Shown here: piece by piece, positions 1 to 6,164 of the stretch
How the letters are laid out: each line of letters opens with the position of its first letter
Position numbering within the stretch: the stretch's first letter is position 1
DNA from: an uncultured bacterium
Lineage (GTDB): Bacteria > UBA4055
Length of the DNA: 8,560 bases
Assembly (NCBI GenBank): GCA_937873545.1
Contig: CALMWI010000254.1
Location: 1 to 8,560 of the forward strand
Direction of reading: 5' to 3'
Made by a program: the position numbers and the translations under genes
Notes under the pieces: generated by a model
Database searches by the model: none
What the model saw: only the letters and a program-made list of their open reading frames with translations
Told to the model about the DNA's origin: nothing

Positions 1-1
1 A

Positions 2-199
2 GAGAATCCCAAAAAAATGGATGCTAAAAATAGGGTAATGCAAGAAATATCAAGAATAGACAAAGAAATATCTAAGTTTAATGTAGTCGATACAGGACAG
101 TTATTGGAAATAATGCTTTTTGATGAATTTTATACATCCGGAAATAATGGCGGAAGCTATTCTTCGTTAAAGCAAAGCACAACGGATATGTTCATATAA
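2..199 (+). CDS. 3' end of an unrecognised gene (partial)
   Basis: The reading frame is open to the left edge of the window and stops with TAA at 197-199, so this is most likely the C-terminal end of a longer protein. An ATG at 17 exists but has no Shine-Dalgarno sequence in front of it (the upstream bases are A and C rich), so a free-standing 60-residue gene is less likely. The visible part starts with a charged amphipathic stretch (ISRIDKEISKFN) that could form a short coiled coil. It then has an acidic hydrophobic segment (LLEIMLFDEFY) and a Gly/Ser/Asn-rich tail. No family is recognised and no function is proposed. It runs in the same direction as holA, but a promoter lies between them. 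Confidence 0.5.
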   Translation, partial: ENPKKMDAKNRVMQEISRIDKEISKFNVVDTGQLLEIMLFDEFYTSGNNGGSYSSLKQSTTDMFI

Positions 200-216
200 T
201 TTTCTTTTATTTGTGT

Positions 217-245
217 TTGTAAGAACAGTTAAAAAAAATTATATT
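217..245 (+). promoter_or_regulatory. Predicted sigma-70-like promoter of holA-nrdR-comF
   Basis: A -35-like TTGTAA (217-222, 4 of 6 consensus positions) is followed by a 17-nt spacer and a -10-like TATATT (240-245, 5 of 6). Transcription would start near 252, giving a leader of about 27 nt before the holA ATG at 279. This is prediction by eye in an AT-rich region, where chance matches are common. Confidence 0.5.
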
Positions 246-278
246 TAGACGGTTCGATTAAAACGGGTGATAGTGACC

Positions 279-1334
279 ATGGCAAAAAAAACTGAAACGG
301 ATGTTGAATTAAAAGATTATTTGATATTTCTGCTCACTGGTGAGGATCAGTTCTCAATTGAAATGAAGACAGGTGAAGTAGTCTCGTCGTTCATGGACAA
401 CGATCTCAGGGATTTTAATTACTCACGCTTTAATGCAGAAAATATGTCGGCAGAAATGATCGGATCAGCTTTATACTCTCTTCCTGTTATGGCGGACAAA
501 CGCATCGTCCTGATATCTGATATCGATCAGGTCGGTGTTGAAATATATGAACTTCTTACAAGATTCATGAAGAAAAATATCGATTCAACGGTTCTGGTAA
601 TGACAGGCACAAAACCCGATAAAAGAAAAACATTTTTTAAAGACATTTCAGCAAATAAAAATGCACTTGTGCTTGAGTACAAAGAAAAGAACGAAAGAGA
701 GATAATGCAGTGGGTTAAGAACTACATCTCCTCAAAAGGCTGCAGTGTTTCTTTAGAAAGCCTTCAGCTGCTCACGCTTTCGCTATCTACAAATCTGACT
801 CAGGTCGCTTCTGAAGCTGATAAGCTGATCGAATACACTAAAGGCAAACCTATTACCGAAGATGCCGTCGAGAACGTACTTGGAATTTCTAAAGAATACA
901 ACATATTTAAACTTCAGAACGCGGTTGTAGAAAAAGATCTGAAAAAATCTTTTTTTATCTGCGATAATATTCTTAAGAACAAAAACAACAAGACGGACCC
1001 TATCGCAATAAATCTTTTTCTTTCAAGAATCTTCACATCGGCATTCGAGATAGGTTATCATGCAGTTACAAATAAGGTCACGGTAGATAAAGCTGCGTAC
1101 GCGATAGGATACAACAACGCATGGAAAGATGCTGATATAGTCACTTGCGCAAAAAAATACAGGGTCACTGAACTGATAAGATGTCAGAGGTATTTTCTTG
1201 AATGCGACATAAAGCTCAAATCCGGTTATCAGGATCCCGGAACATCTGTTCTTCTGCTTCTTGAGAAACTTATACTTCACGCCGATGATAAGGAATGCGG
1301 CTATCTTTCATATTTCAATGATCTCAGAAAATAA
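279..1334 (+). CDS. holA: DNA polymerase III delta subunit
   Basis: HolA is the clamp-loader subunit that opens the beta sliding clamp during replication. The protein has 351 residues, normal for the family (about 330-350). The N-terminal region shows the delta-type first strand (YLIFLLTGEDQFSIE), then the AAA+-like fold with VLISDIDQVG and VLVMTGTKPDKRKTFFK. As in other delta subunits there is no intact Walker A motif. The middle helical part (LTLSLSTNLTQVASEADKL) and the segment around GISKEYNIFKLQNAV match the conserved 'xxxxxNIFxLxDA' region that precedes the C-terminal collar domain. The ATG at 279 is preferred: GGTGA (266-270) lies 8 nt upstream as a Shine-Dalgarno match. A GTG at 267 would add four residues but has no ribosome-binding site. 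It is first in a three-gene operon, with nrdR 9 nt downstream. Confidence 0.9.
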   Translation: MAKKTETDVELKDYLIFLLTGEDQFSIEMKTGEVVSSFMDNDLRDFNYSRFNAENMSAEMIGSALYSLPVMADKRIVLISDIDQVGVEIYELLTRFMKKNIDSTVLVMTGTKPDKRKTFFKDISANKNALVLEYKEKNEREIMQWVKNYISSKGCSVSLESLQLLTLSLSTNLTQVASEADKLIEYTKGKPITEDAVENVLGISKEYNIFKLQNAVVEKDLKKSFFICDNILKNKNNKTDPIAINLFLSRIFTSAFEIGYHAVTNKVTVDKAAYAIGYNNAWKDADIVTCAKKYRVTELIRCQRYFLECDIKLKSGYQDPGTSVLLLLEKLILHADDKECGYLSYFNDLRK

Positions 1335-1343
1335 GGCTCAGTT

Positions 1344-1799
1344 ATGAAATGTCCTAAATGTTCCAAAAGCGACAGCAAAGTTGTTGACTCAAGGGTTGTC
1401 AGAGATGACACAGCAATAAGAAGAAGAAGAGAATGTACGGACTGCGGTTACAGATTTACAACCTATGAATATATTGAAAAGATCGAGCTTATGGTCGAAA
1501 AACATGACGGAACAGTTGAAGAATTCGAAAGGGATAAGGTCAAGAACGGTATAATGATAGCCTGCAGAAAAAGGCAGATAACTCCCGAAAAGATCGAGAC
1601 CATGGTCAATGAGATATATAACGACCTGATCACAAAAAGCGACAATTCAGGCACGGTTAAGACATCTCAGATCGGAGAGCTCGTTATGGAAAAACTCAAA
1701 AACACTGATGAGGTAGCTTACATCAGATTCGCATCAGTTTACAGAAAGTTCAAAGATGTGAAGGAATTCATGTCGGAACTTCAGAATATAATCAAATAA
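1344..1799 (+). CDS. nrdR: Transcriptional repressor NrdR
   Basis: NrdR represses ribonucleotide reductase genes when its ATP-cone binds ATP/dATP. The 151-residue length is typical. The N-terminal zinc ribbon uses C3, C6, C31 and C34 (MKCPKC...ECTDCGYRF), with the family's basic stretch IRRRREC between the cysteine pairs. It is followed by the ATP-cone domain from about residue 46 to 136 (VEKHDGTVEEFERDKVKNGI ... VAYIRFASVYRKFKDV). The ATG is preceded by TAAGG, which overlaps the holA stop codon, at 7-nt spacing, indicating translational coupling with holA. I see no ribonucleotide reductase gene and no clear NrdR box in the window, so its targets lie elsewhere. Confidence 0.96.
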   Translation: MKCPKCSKSDSKVVDSRVVRDDTAIRRRRECTDCGYRFTTYEYIEKIELMVEKHDGTVEEFERDKVKNGIMIACRKRQITPEKIETMVNEIYNDLITKSDNSGTVKTSQIGELVMEKLKNTDEVAYIRFASVYRKFKDVKEFMSELQNIIK

Positions 1800-1802
1800 T
1801 CT

Positions 1803-2450
1803 ATGTTACCATATTATATAAAATACACTATCAAATGCTTAACGGATCTGTTTTTCCCTCCATCATGTATGATATGCGGGGAATATCTGAACAGCGAAAT
1901 GTATATCTGCGAAGATTGCCTTAAAAACCTAGAACTCCATAAAAATGAGAGTAAAACATCACTTTCTGTATTCGCTTACAACAGTTCTATTAAGCTGCTA
2001 ATCCACGAACTTAAATACAATAACAGACCTGAAATCGGATACATTCTGGGAAAAGAAATGGGAAAAAGACTTAAAGAATATCTGATTACCGAAAATGCTG
2101 TGCTTATCCCTGTCCCGCTTCATAAAAAAAGGCTTAGGAAAAGAGGGTACAATCAGAGCGAAAAGATCTGCGAAGGATTATCAGAAGTAACAGGGATAAA
2201 GGTTAATAAAGATCTTCTTTTTAGAAGGATCAATAATATATCTCAGACAAAGCTCAACGCACACAACCGTGCCGAAAATGTAAAGGGCATATTTTCTTTC
2301 TCTGGATATGAATTAGATAAAGAGACTCATATTATTCTTGTAGATGATCTTATTACGACCGGAGCAACTTCTAAAGAAGCTTCATCGGTCCTTAAAAACA
2401 ACGGATTCGGCAATTTTTTTGCCATGAGCGTGGCGACAAGTACAAAATAG
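1803..2450 (+). CDS. comF: ComF-family phosphoribosyltransferase-like protein
   Basis: ComF (ComFC/GntX) proteins are linked to natural transformation and DNA uptake, acting in the cytoplasm with a phosphoribosyltransferase fold; their enzymatic substrate is not settled. The 215-residue length is typical. Seen directly: an N-terminal zinc-finger-like set C22, C25, C36, C39 (FPPSCMICG...CEDC); the central signature IPVPLHKKRLRKRGYNQS; and a C-terminal PRPP-binding loop VDDLITTGAT at about residues 180-189. The start lies 3 nt after the nrdR TAA and has no Shine-Dalgarno sequence of its own, so translation probably depends on nrdR. The gene ends 5 nt from the stop of the converging REC-PAS gene and no terminator fits in between. 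The symbol reflects family membership; competence in this organism is not shown. Confidence 0.88.
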   Translation: MLPYYIKYTIKCLTDLFFPPSCMICGEYLNSEMYICEDCLKNLELHKNESKTSLSVFAYNSSIKLLIHELKYNNRPEIGYILGKEMGKRLKEYLITENAVLIPVPLHKKRLRKRGYNQSEKICEGLSEVTGIKVNKDLLFRRINNISQTKLNAHNRAENVKGIFSFSGYELDKETHIILVDDLITTGATSKEASSVLKNNGFGNFFAMSVATSTK

Positions 2451-2455
2451 TTGTA

Positions 2456-3208
2456 TTATGTTAAAATTATAAGAAGCCAGGCTTTGGCATCTTCCCATGG
2501 GATTATTTTGATCTTGTATTTATACTTTTTTTGTTCACCGCTTTTTTCTTTAAATACGAACTCCCCCGCACCTTTATCCAAAAGATAAAGCTGTTCCAAT
2601 GCTTCCGGTTCCGGGAATGACTTGTTCGGATCGGCAAGAAGAATATCTATCTTCTTGCCGATCAATTCAGATCTGTGATACCCGAATGTTTCTTCAACTC
2701 CCTCATTAGCTTCCGCTATTTTGGCCGTGTAAGGATCAATTATAAAAACAGTTTCGGTTATCTGGTGGAAGATCGTTCTGAACTTGGTTTCTGATATGAT
2801 CAGTTCTTTCTCGTATCTTCTTTTCTTTTTGTTCTCTTCGGCCTTTTCCAGCGCCGTTTCTATTGCAGGTATCAGTTTTTCGAGTTTTGATTTAAAAATG
2901 TAGTCAACCGCGCCGTATTTTAGAGTATCTATCGCAATTTCCTCATTTATTGTTCCCGAGAGTATAATTGTCGGAATGTCGGGATTGATCTCTCTTGCTA
3001 TATAAAGGACACCGTAACCGTCTATATCCGGGAGATTAAAATCGGCTAGTATAAGATCGAACTTCATTGTCTTCAAAGCTATTCTGAAATCATTCTTGTT
3101 CTGGACGTGGAAAAGGTTGATCTTTATCTCATCGCCTTTCAGGGCCTCTCTGATCAGCTCAACATCCAGTTCGTCATCTTCGAGGTATAGAACGGAAATT
3201 TTCTTCAT
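2456..3208 (-). CDS. Response regulator with REC and PAS domains, no output domain
   Basis: This is a cytoplasmic two-component signalling protein of 250 residues. The receiver domain (about 1-125) has the acidic pair D11/D12 (YLEDDE), the phospho-acceptor D56 (LADFNLPDIDG), the S84 switch residue (ILSGT) and K106 (YIFKSK), so it should be phosphorylatable. A charged helix (EKAEENKKKRRYEKEL, about 121-136) leads into one PAS domain (about 139-250) with the usual FRTIFHQITETVFIID start and ETFGYHRSELIGK core. The protein ends at AWLLIILT, the point where PAS-containing kinases normally continue with a DIT-type linker into a kinase or cyclase domain; nothing follows. The ATG at 3208 is chosen with AAAGGTGGG at 3217-3225. 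A GTG at 3214 would add two residues and has AAAGG at 6-nt spacing, so the choice is not firm. A perfect inverted repeat lies in the PAS coding region. Confidence 0.87.
   Translation of the reverse strand: MKKISVLYLEDDELDVELIREALKGDEIKINLFHVQNKNDFRIALKTMKFDLILADFNLPDIDGYGVLYIAREINPDIPTIILSGTINEEIAIDTLKYGAVDYIFKSKLEKLIPAIETALEKAEENKKKRRYEKELIISETKFRTIFHQITETVFIIDPYTAKIAEANEGVEETFGYHRSELIGKKIDILLADPNKSFPEPEALEQLYLLDKGAGEFVFKEKSGEQKKYKYKIKIIPWEDAKAWLLIILT
2629..2663. repeat. Perfect 14-bp inverted repeat inside the REC-PAS gene
   Basis: The left arm 2629-2642 (GATCGGCAAGAAGA) and right arm 2650-2663 (TCTTCTTGCCGATC) are exact reverse complements around a 7-nt loop. In the mRNA of the - strand gene they would form a strong stem-loop over codons 182-194 (the IGKKIDILLAD part of the PAS domain). 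No T-run follows on either strand, so it is not an intrinsic terminator. Confidence 0.9.
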
Positions 3209-3284
3209 ATACACATCCCACCTTTGACCTGAGTGAATCAGAACATAAAACCTTATGAACTATCATATTATTTATGTACTGAAT

Positions 3285-3314
3285 ATTATTAAAGTACAGC
3301 TGCAATATAATCAA
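3285..3314 (-). promoter_or_regulatory. Possible promoter of the REC-PAS gene
   Basis: Read on the - strand, TTGATT (complement of 3309-3314) and AATAAT (complement of 3285-3290, 5 of 6 to the -10 consensus) are 18 nt apart. Transcription would start near 3278, about 70 nt before the ATG. The roughly 150-nt gap to the upstream ArsR-type gene makes a separate promoter reasonable. It is a weak prediction because of the AT-rich background. Confidence 0.3.
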
Positions 3315-3324
3315 AAAACCGGAC

Positions 3325-3340
3325 TAAATCAAATGATTTA
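3325..3340. repeat. 16-bp palindrome between the arsR-like and REC-PAS genes
   Basis: TAAATCA (3325-3331) and TGATTTA (3334-3340) are perfect 7-bp arms separated by AA. It lies just past the ArsR-type stop (3359) and about 11 bp upstream of the -35-like element of the REC-PAS gene. It is AT-rich and lacks a T-run, so an operator-like site is more plausible than a terminator. Short AT-rich palindromes can also occur by chance. Confidence 0.4.
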
Positions 3341-3358
3341 TAGCATCTATTGGTAAAT

Positions 3359-3673
3359 TTATTTGTTATATTTTTCTGCGATCAATATTATTATCTGCTT
3401 TACTGTCGGATCAATTATCTTATAATATATGGTGTTGCCTTTTTTTACGCCTTCTATTATCTTGTTCTTTTTCAATACGGCAAGCTGCTGGGAAACTATG
3501 GGCTGATCCTCTTCAACGCAATCTACGAGACCTTTTACGATACATTTTTTCATTTCTATCGCCAGAAGAAGTTTAAGTCTTACAATATGACCTATCGCCT
3601 TTAAAACTACAGCTTCATCTCTAAGGTATTCGTTACAATGTTTCTCAGGCATGTCACTAAGCTTCGAGCTCAT
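3359..3673 (-). CDS. ArsR/SmtB-type winged-helix transcriptional regulator
   Basis: This is a small dimeric DNA-binding repressor of 104 residues, the usual size. The winged helix is clear: VVLKAIGHIVRLKLLLAI (about 22-39), the recognition helix region QPIVSQQLAVLKKN (57-70) and the wing EGVKKGNTIYYKI (74-86). Cysteines at 13, 44 and 52 are present. C44 sits near where metal sensors carry their ELCVCDL motif, but that motif itself is absent, so metal, thiol or redox sensing are all possible and the inducer is unknown. The start is well supported: AAAGGAG at 3681-3687 lies 7 nt before the ATG and sits within the last codons of the upstream acyltransferase gene, which it overlaps by 17 nt. This indicates co-transcription and coupled translation. 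Confidence 0.88.
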   Translation of the reverse strand: MSSKLSDMPEKHCNEYLRDEAVVLKAIGHIVRLKLLLAIEMKKCIVKGLVDCVEEDQPIVSQQLAVLKKNKIIEGVKKGNTIYYKIIDPTVKQIIILIAEKYNK

Positions 3674-4403
3674 GAAGTTTCTCCTTTAATTTATTAATTT
3701 CCGTCATTATCCTGTCGGATATTTTTTTCCAGGTTTCGGGAATGTTCTCCATTTCAAAATACTCATCGAAATATATCGGTTCGCCAATAATAACTCTGAT
3801 CTTATTTCCGAATTTCGGGATAGTTTTTCCGACCGGAAGCATATTTCTTAATCCTTCATGATAACAGGGTATGACCTTAACGCGGCTTTCATATATCCTT
3901 TTGCCCACTCCAGCTTTTCCAGCAAGAAGTTCACCTGATCTGCTCCTTGTCCCTTCGGGAAATATATGAACTATATTTCCTTCCTTAAGCTTCTGGGTTA
4001 CAACTTTCTGTGCGAACTGATCAATTCCTTTTCCCCGTTCAAGCGGTATGCATTTCACATGGTCCATATACCACGCAAGCAGAGTATTTTTGTAGAAATT
4101 ACCATATTCGGGCGTATGATAAGGAAGGTATCTGTATGAGATGAGAGATTTCTTTAAAAACAGAGTACAGTCTATGAATCCTGAATCGAAGATAGTCGTA
4201 TGATTTGAAGCAAAAATATAAGGAGCGCTTTCCTTCATAATAATTTCTTTACCGTAAAATCTGCTTCTGTTTAGAACATACATTATTATCCAGACGAACA
4301 AAGTTGTCATAAAAGTAAGAATTTTGGAAATCAGCTTAAAAACGAAGGTCTCTTCAGGAACTTTCCATTGATCAACTACATTTTTCTTTTCTTCTTCAGT
4401 CAT
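3657..4403 (-). CDS. plsC: 1-acyl-sn-glycerol-3-phosphate acyltransferase family protein (PlsC type)
   Basis: Family members move an acyl chain to lysophosphatidic acid to make phosphatidic acid at the inner membrane. The protein has 248 residues, normal for PlsC. A hydrophobic segment at about 24-44 (LISKILTFMTTLFVWIIMYV) would anchor it. The catalytic motif NHTTIFD gives H68 and D73 (HX4D). Motif II is KCIPLERGKG (117-126), motif III is FPEGTRSRSG (148-157), and a motif-IV-like VIPCYHEGL follows. All expected catalytic residues are present. No good Shine-Dalgarno sequence precedes the ATG at 4403 (only CGGA directly adjacent). The ArsR-type gene overlaps its 3' end. The family also includes lyso-ornithine lipid acyltransferases and related enzymes, so the exact acceptor is inferred. 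Confidence 0.88.
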   Translation of the reverse strand: MTEEEKKNVVDQWKVPEETFVFKLISKILTFMTTLFVWIIMYVLNRSRFYGKEIIMKESAPYIFASNHTTIFDSGFIDCTLFLKKSLISYRYLPYHTPEYGNFYKNTLLAWYMDHVKCIPLERGKGIDQFAQKVVTQKLKEGNIVHIFPEGTRSRSGELLAGKAGVGKRIYESRVKVIPCYHEGLRNMLPVGKTIPKFGNKIRVIIGEPIYFDEYFEMENIPETWKKISDRIMTEINKLKEKLHELEA

Positions 4404-4439
4404 TCCGTATATCTTAATTATTTAACAATATAAGCAAAA

Positions 4440-4460
4440 CAGAACCCAAAATGGATTCTG
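4440..4460 (-). promoter_or_regulatory. Imperfect palindrome at the predicted plsC transcript start
   Basis: On the - strand, CAGAATCC and GGGTTCTG are complementary 8-base arms (one G-U wobble) around a 5-base loop ATTTT, followed by TTTTGCTT. It lies directly downstream of the predicted -10 element, so it is either an operator spanning the start site or a stem-loop at the very 5' end of the plsC-arsR mRNA. The short following T-run also allows a weak attenuator. Confidence 0.4.
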
Positions 4461-4467
4461 CTAAGTA

Positions 4468-4496
4468 AATTTATTGCTATATATGATATTAGTCAA
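4468..4496 (-). promoter_or_regulatory. Predicted promoter of plsC-arsR
   Basis: On the - strand, TTGACT (complement of 4491-4496, 5 of 6 to the -35 consensus) and TAAATT (complement of 4468-4473, 4 of 6) are separated by exactly 17 nt. The start would be near 4461, leaving a leader of about 58 nt. It is one of the better promoter matches in the window, judged by eye. Confidence 0.5.
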
Positions 4497-4510
4497 GTTT
4501 TTATTTTATC

Positions 4511-4533
4511 AAATACTAAAATGATTTTATGAT
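4511..4533 (+). promoter_or_regulatory. Possible -10 region for the exported-protein/rsgA pair
   Basis: TATGAT at 4528-4533 matches the -10 consensus at 5 of 6 positions. The hexamer 17 nt upstream (TTTATC, 4505-4510) is a poor -35. Transcription would start near 4540. The rest of the divergent gap 4404-4566 is AT-rich and contains the plsC promoter and palindrome. Confidence is low. Confidence 0.25.
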
Positions 4534-4566
4534 TGCTTTATTGCGGATTTGAACTTAAAATACAGC

Positions 4567-5235
4567 ATGATCCGAAAACATGGGCGCATATTGCTTTTTT
4601 TAATCATTCTGACTTCAGGGATTATGTATTCCAGAAATAATTTCTCCATTTCTGCTTACGGCGATAAAATATATGTTCTCGACGGATTCGGGAAGGAATT
4701 GTATATCTACAGTAAAACAAATGTTCTTGTGAGTAAGATCGCACTAAAAAACATATCGCCTTCGGGATTTTTTGATTTTTTTATCCGGTACGACGATTTT
4801 ATTTCGTACCTTGTTGATTCTGAAAAAGGAATCATATTTATTCTTGATGAGGATTATGATTTAAAAAAGCGTTCCGACATTGTTGATTCACACGGCATAA
4901 GAATATATAAAAAAGTTTTACCGACAGGCTATAATTCTGTTCTTATCGCATCATACGAAAAGAGAAATATATACTCTCTTAAGAACAACATTCTGAAAGA
5001 GATCCTATCCTTTGATAATGAGTTTACAGAAATTTATTTTAGAGAAAATGAGCTGTATGTTCTTTTCGGATCTGAATACTCGGTTTATTCGACAGAAGGA
5101 GTTTATATAGGAAGCGGATCCGCCCGTTCCGATAAAAATTCCGGCTCATTCTTTACGAAAGATTCTCTTAGTATAGAAGGTACTGTTTATTTCTTCGATC
5201 CGGACAGTTTAAAACTTAGATCGGCCGGGAAATGA
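4567..5235 (+). CDS. Exported or membrane-anchored protein of unknown function, possible beta-propeller
   Basis: I do not recognise this 222-residue protein. A basic N-terminus (MIRKHGR) and one hydrophobic segment (ILLFLIILTSGIMY) form a signal peptide or anchor. There is no lipobox cysteine, so it is not an obvious lipoprotein. The rest is rich in beta-strand patterns in loose units of about 35-45 residues: DKIYVLDGFGKELYIYSK, KGIIFILDEDYDLKKRSD, RNIYSLKNNILKEI, NELYVLFGSEYSVYSTEG and GTVYFFDPDSLKLRS. The recurring 'xxIYVLDxxxxxLxIYS' pattern resembles NHL-like or similar propeller blades. The ATG at 4567 is chosen because it begins the basic region; a TTG at 4549 would add six residues, and neither start has a good Shine-Dalgarno sequence. 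The stop overlaps the rsgA start (ATGA). Confidence 0.7.
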   Translation: MIRKHGRILLFLIILTSGIMYSRNNFSISAYGDKIYVLDGFGKELYIYSKTNVLVSKIALKNISPSGFFDFFIRYDDFISYLVDSEKGIIFILDEDYDLKKRSDIVDSHGIRIYKKVLPTGYNSVLIASYEKRNIYSLKNNILKEILSFDNEFTEIYFRENELYVLFGSEYSVYSTEGVYIGSGSARSDKNSGSFFTKDSLSIEGTVYFFDPDSLKLRSAGK

Positions 5236-6161
5236 TTAAAGCTCTTGTTCTTTACGGGAACGGAACGGATTATACCGTAGCCTTCGATGGAAATGAGACT
5301 GTTGCCCACCTTAAAGGCAAACTGCTGCACACGACAAAGAGATCTCATCATCCAGTCTGCCCGGGAGATTATGTCAGACTGGAAAAGGAAGGTGCGGAGT
5401 ACATAATGGCTGAAGTTCTTCCCAGGATCAACAGGATCTCAAGGCCGGCCAATTACGGGATCAGAAAAGAACAGCTGATCGCATCGAATATTGACTATCT
5501 GCTTCTTGTGACCTCCGTATTTTCACACAAGCTGAATACCGGCTTTCTCGACAGGATACTTGCTTTCAGCAACATGCAGCAGATAGACACAAAGATAATA
5601 GTCAATAAAATAGACTACGGTCTGACTGATGAAGAGATTTATTATATTGACGGTTATCGAAAGATCGGATACGATGTTATTGAAACTTCTGTTGAAAAAA
5701 ACATAAATATAGAAAAAATAAACGAAATCACACAAGGTAGGATAACGGCATTCATAGGCAACTCGGGCGTAGGAAAATCCTCCATTTTAAATTCGCTGGA
5801 CCCTTCCATCGGAAGAAAGGTCTGTGAAACCTCCTCATATTCGCTTAAAGGTAAACATACGACCAAACAGGCCCGGCTTTACCCTCTTTCCAACGGAGGT
5901 TTCATTCTCGACACGCCCGGGATAAGGGAATTCGGTATGTGGAACATGGATTTTGAAGAACTGAAGAATTTTTTTCCCGAGATATATGCGCTCAGCATTA
6001 AATGCAAATACCCCAACTGCCTTCATGTAAATGAACCGGGATGCGCAGTGATTGACGCCGCGAATGAAGGATCGATACCCGAATTCAGGTATGAGAACTA
6101 TCTTAAAATTTTTAAGACGCTATACGATAACCGGAACATTTATTTTAAAAAAGACAAATAA
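5232..6161 (+). CDS. rsgA: Ribosome small subunit-dependent GTPase A
   Basis: RsgA (YjeQ/YloQ) is a circularly permuted GTPase that binds the 30S subunit late in maturation and helps release assembly factors. At 309 residues it is of usual length. The N-terminal OB-fold (about 1-70, with HHPVCPGDYVRLE) is followed by the permuted GTPase: NKID (125-128, G4), GNSGVGKS (176-183, P-loop), KGKHTTK (206-212, switch I) and DTPG (227-230, G3). The C-terminal zinc site has C258, C263, H265 and C271 (CKYPNCLHVNEPGC). All expected motifs are intact. The ATG overlaps the stop of the upstream exported-protein gene in ATGA, and GGGA lies only 1 nt before the ATG, so translation is likely coupled. It converges on the bTHX gene with a 3-nt gap and no visible hairpin terminator. 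Confidence 0.97.
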   Translation: MIKALVLYGNGTDYTVAFDGNETVAHLKGKLLHTTKRSHHPVCPGDYVRLEKEGAEYIMAEVLPRINRISRPANYGIRKEQLIASNIDYLLLVTSVFSHKLNTGFLDRILAFSNMQQIDTKIIVNKIDYGLTDEEIYYIDGYRKIGYDVIETSVEKNINIEKINEITQGRITAFIGNSGVGKSSILNSLDPSIGRKVCETSSYSLKGKHTTKQARLYPLSNGGFILDTPGIREFGMWNMDFEELKNFFPEIYALSIKCKYPNCLHVNEPGCAVIDAANEGSIPEFRYENYLKIFKTLYDNRNIYFKKDK

Positions 6162-6164
6162 ATT

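Noticed and set aside
1023..1280. - strand reading frame inside holA
   Set aside because: Composition is cysteine and aromatic rich with no recognisable domain; it lies wholly within a well-supported gene.
2451..2455. Possible terminator between comF and the REC-PAS gene
   Set aside because: The gap is 5 nt and no GC-rich hairpin with a T-run is present around it.
4475..4485. CTATATATG resembling the core of an NrdR box
   Set aside because: It is one base short of the CwAtATaTwG core, has no second copy at helical spacing, and precedes plsC rather than a ribonucleotide reductase gene.
5105..5116. 10-bp palindrome GCGGATCCGC in the exported-protein gene
   Set aside because: It is short, inside coding sequence and without loop or context; expected occasionally by chance.
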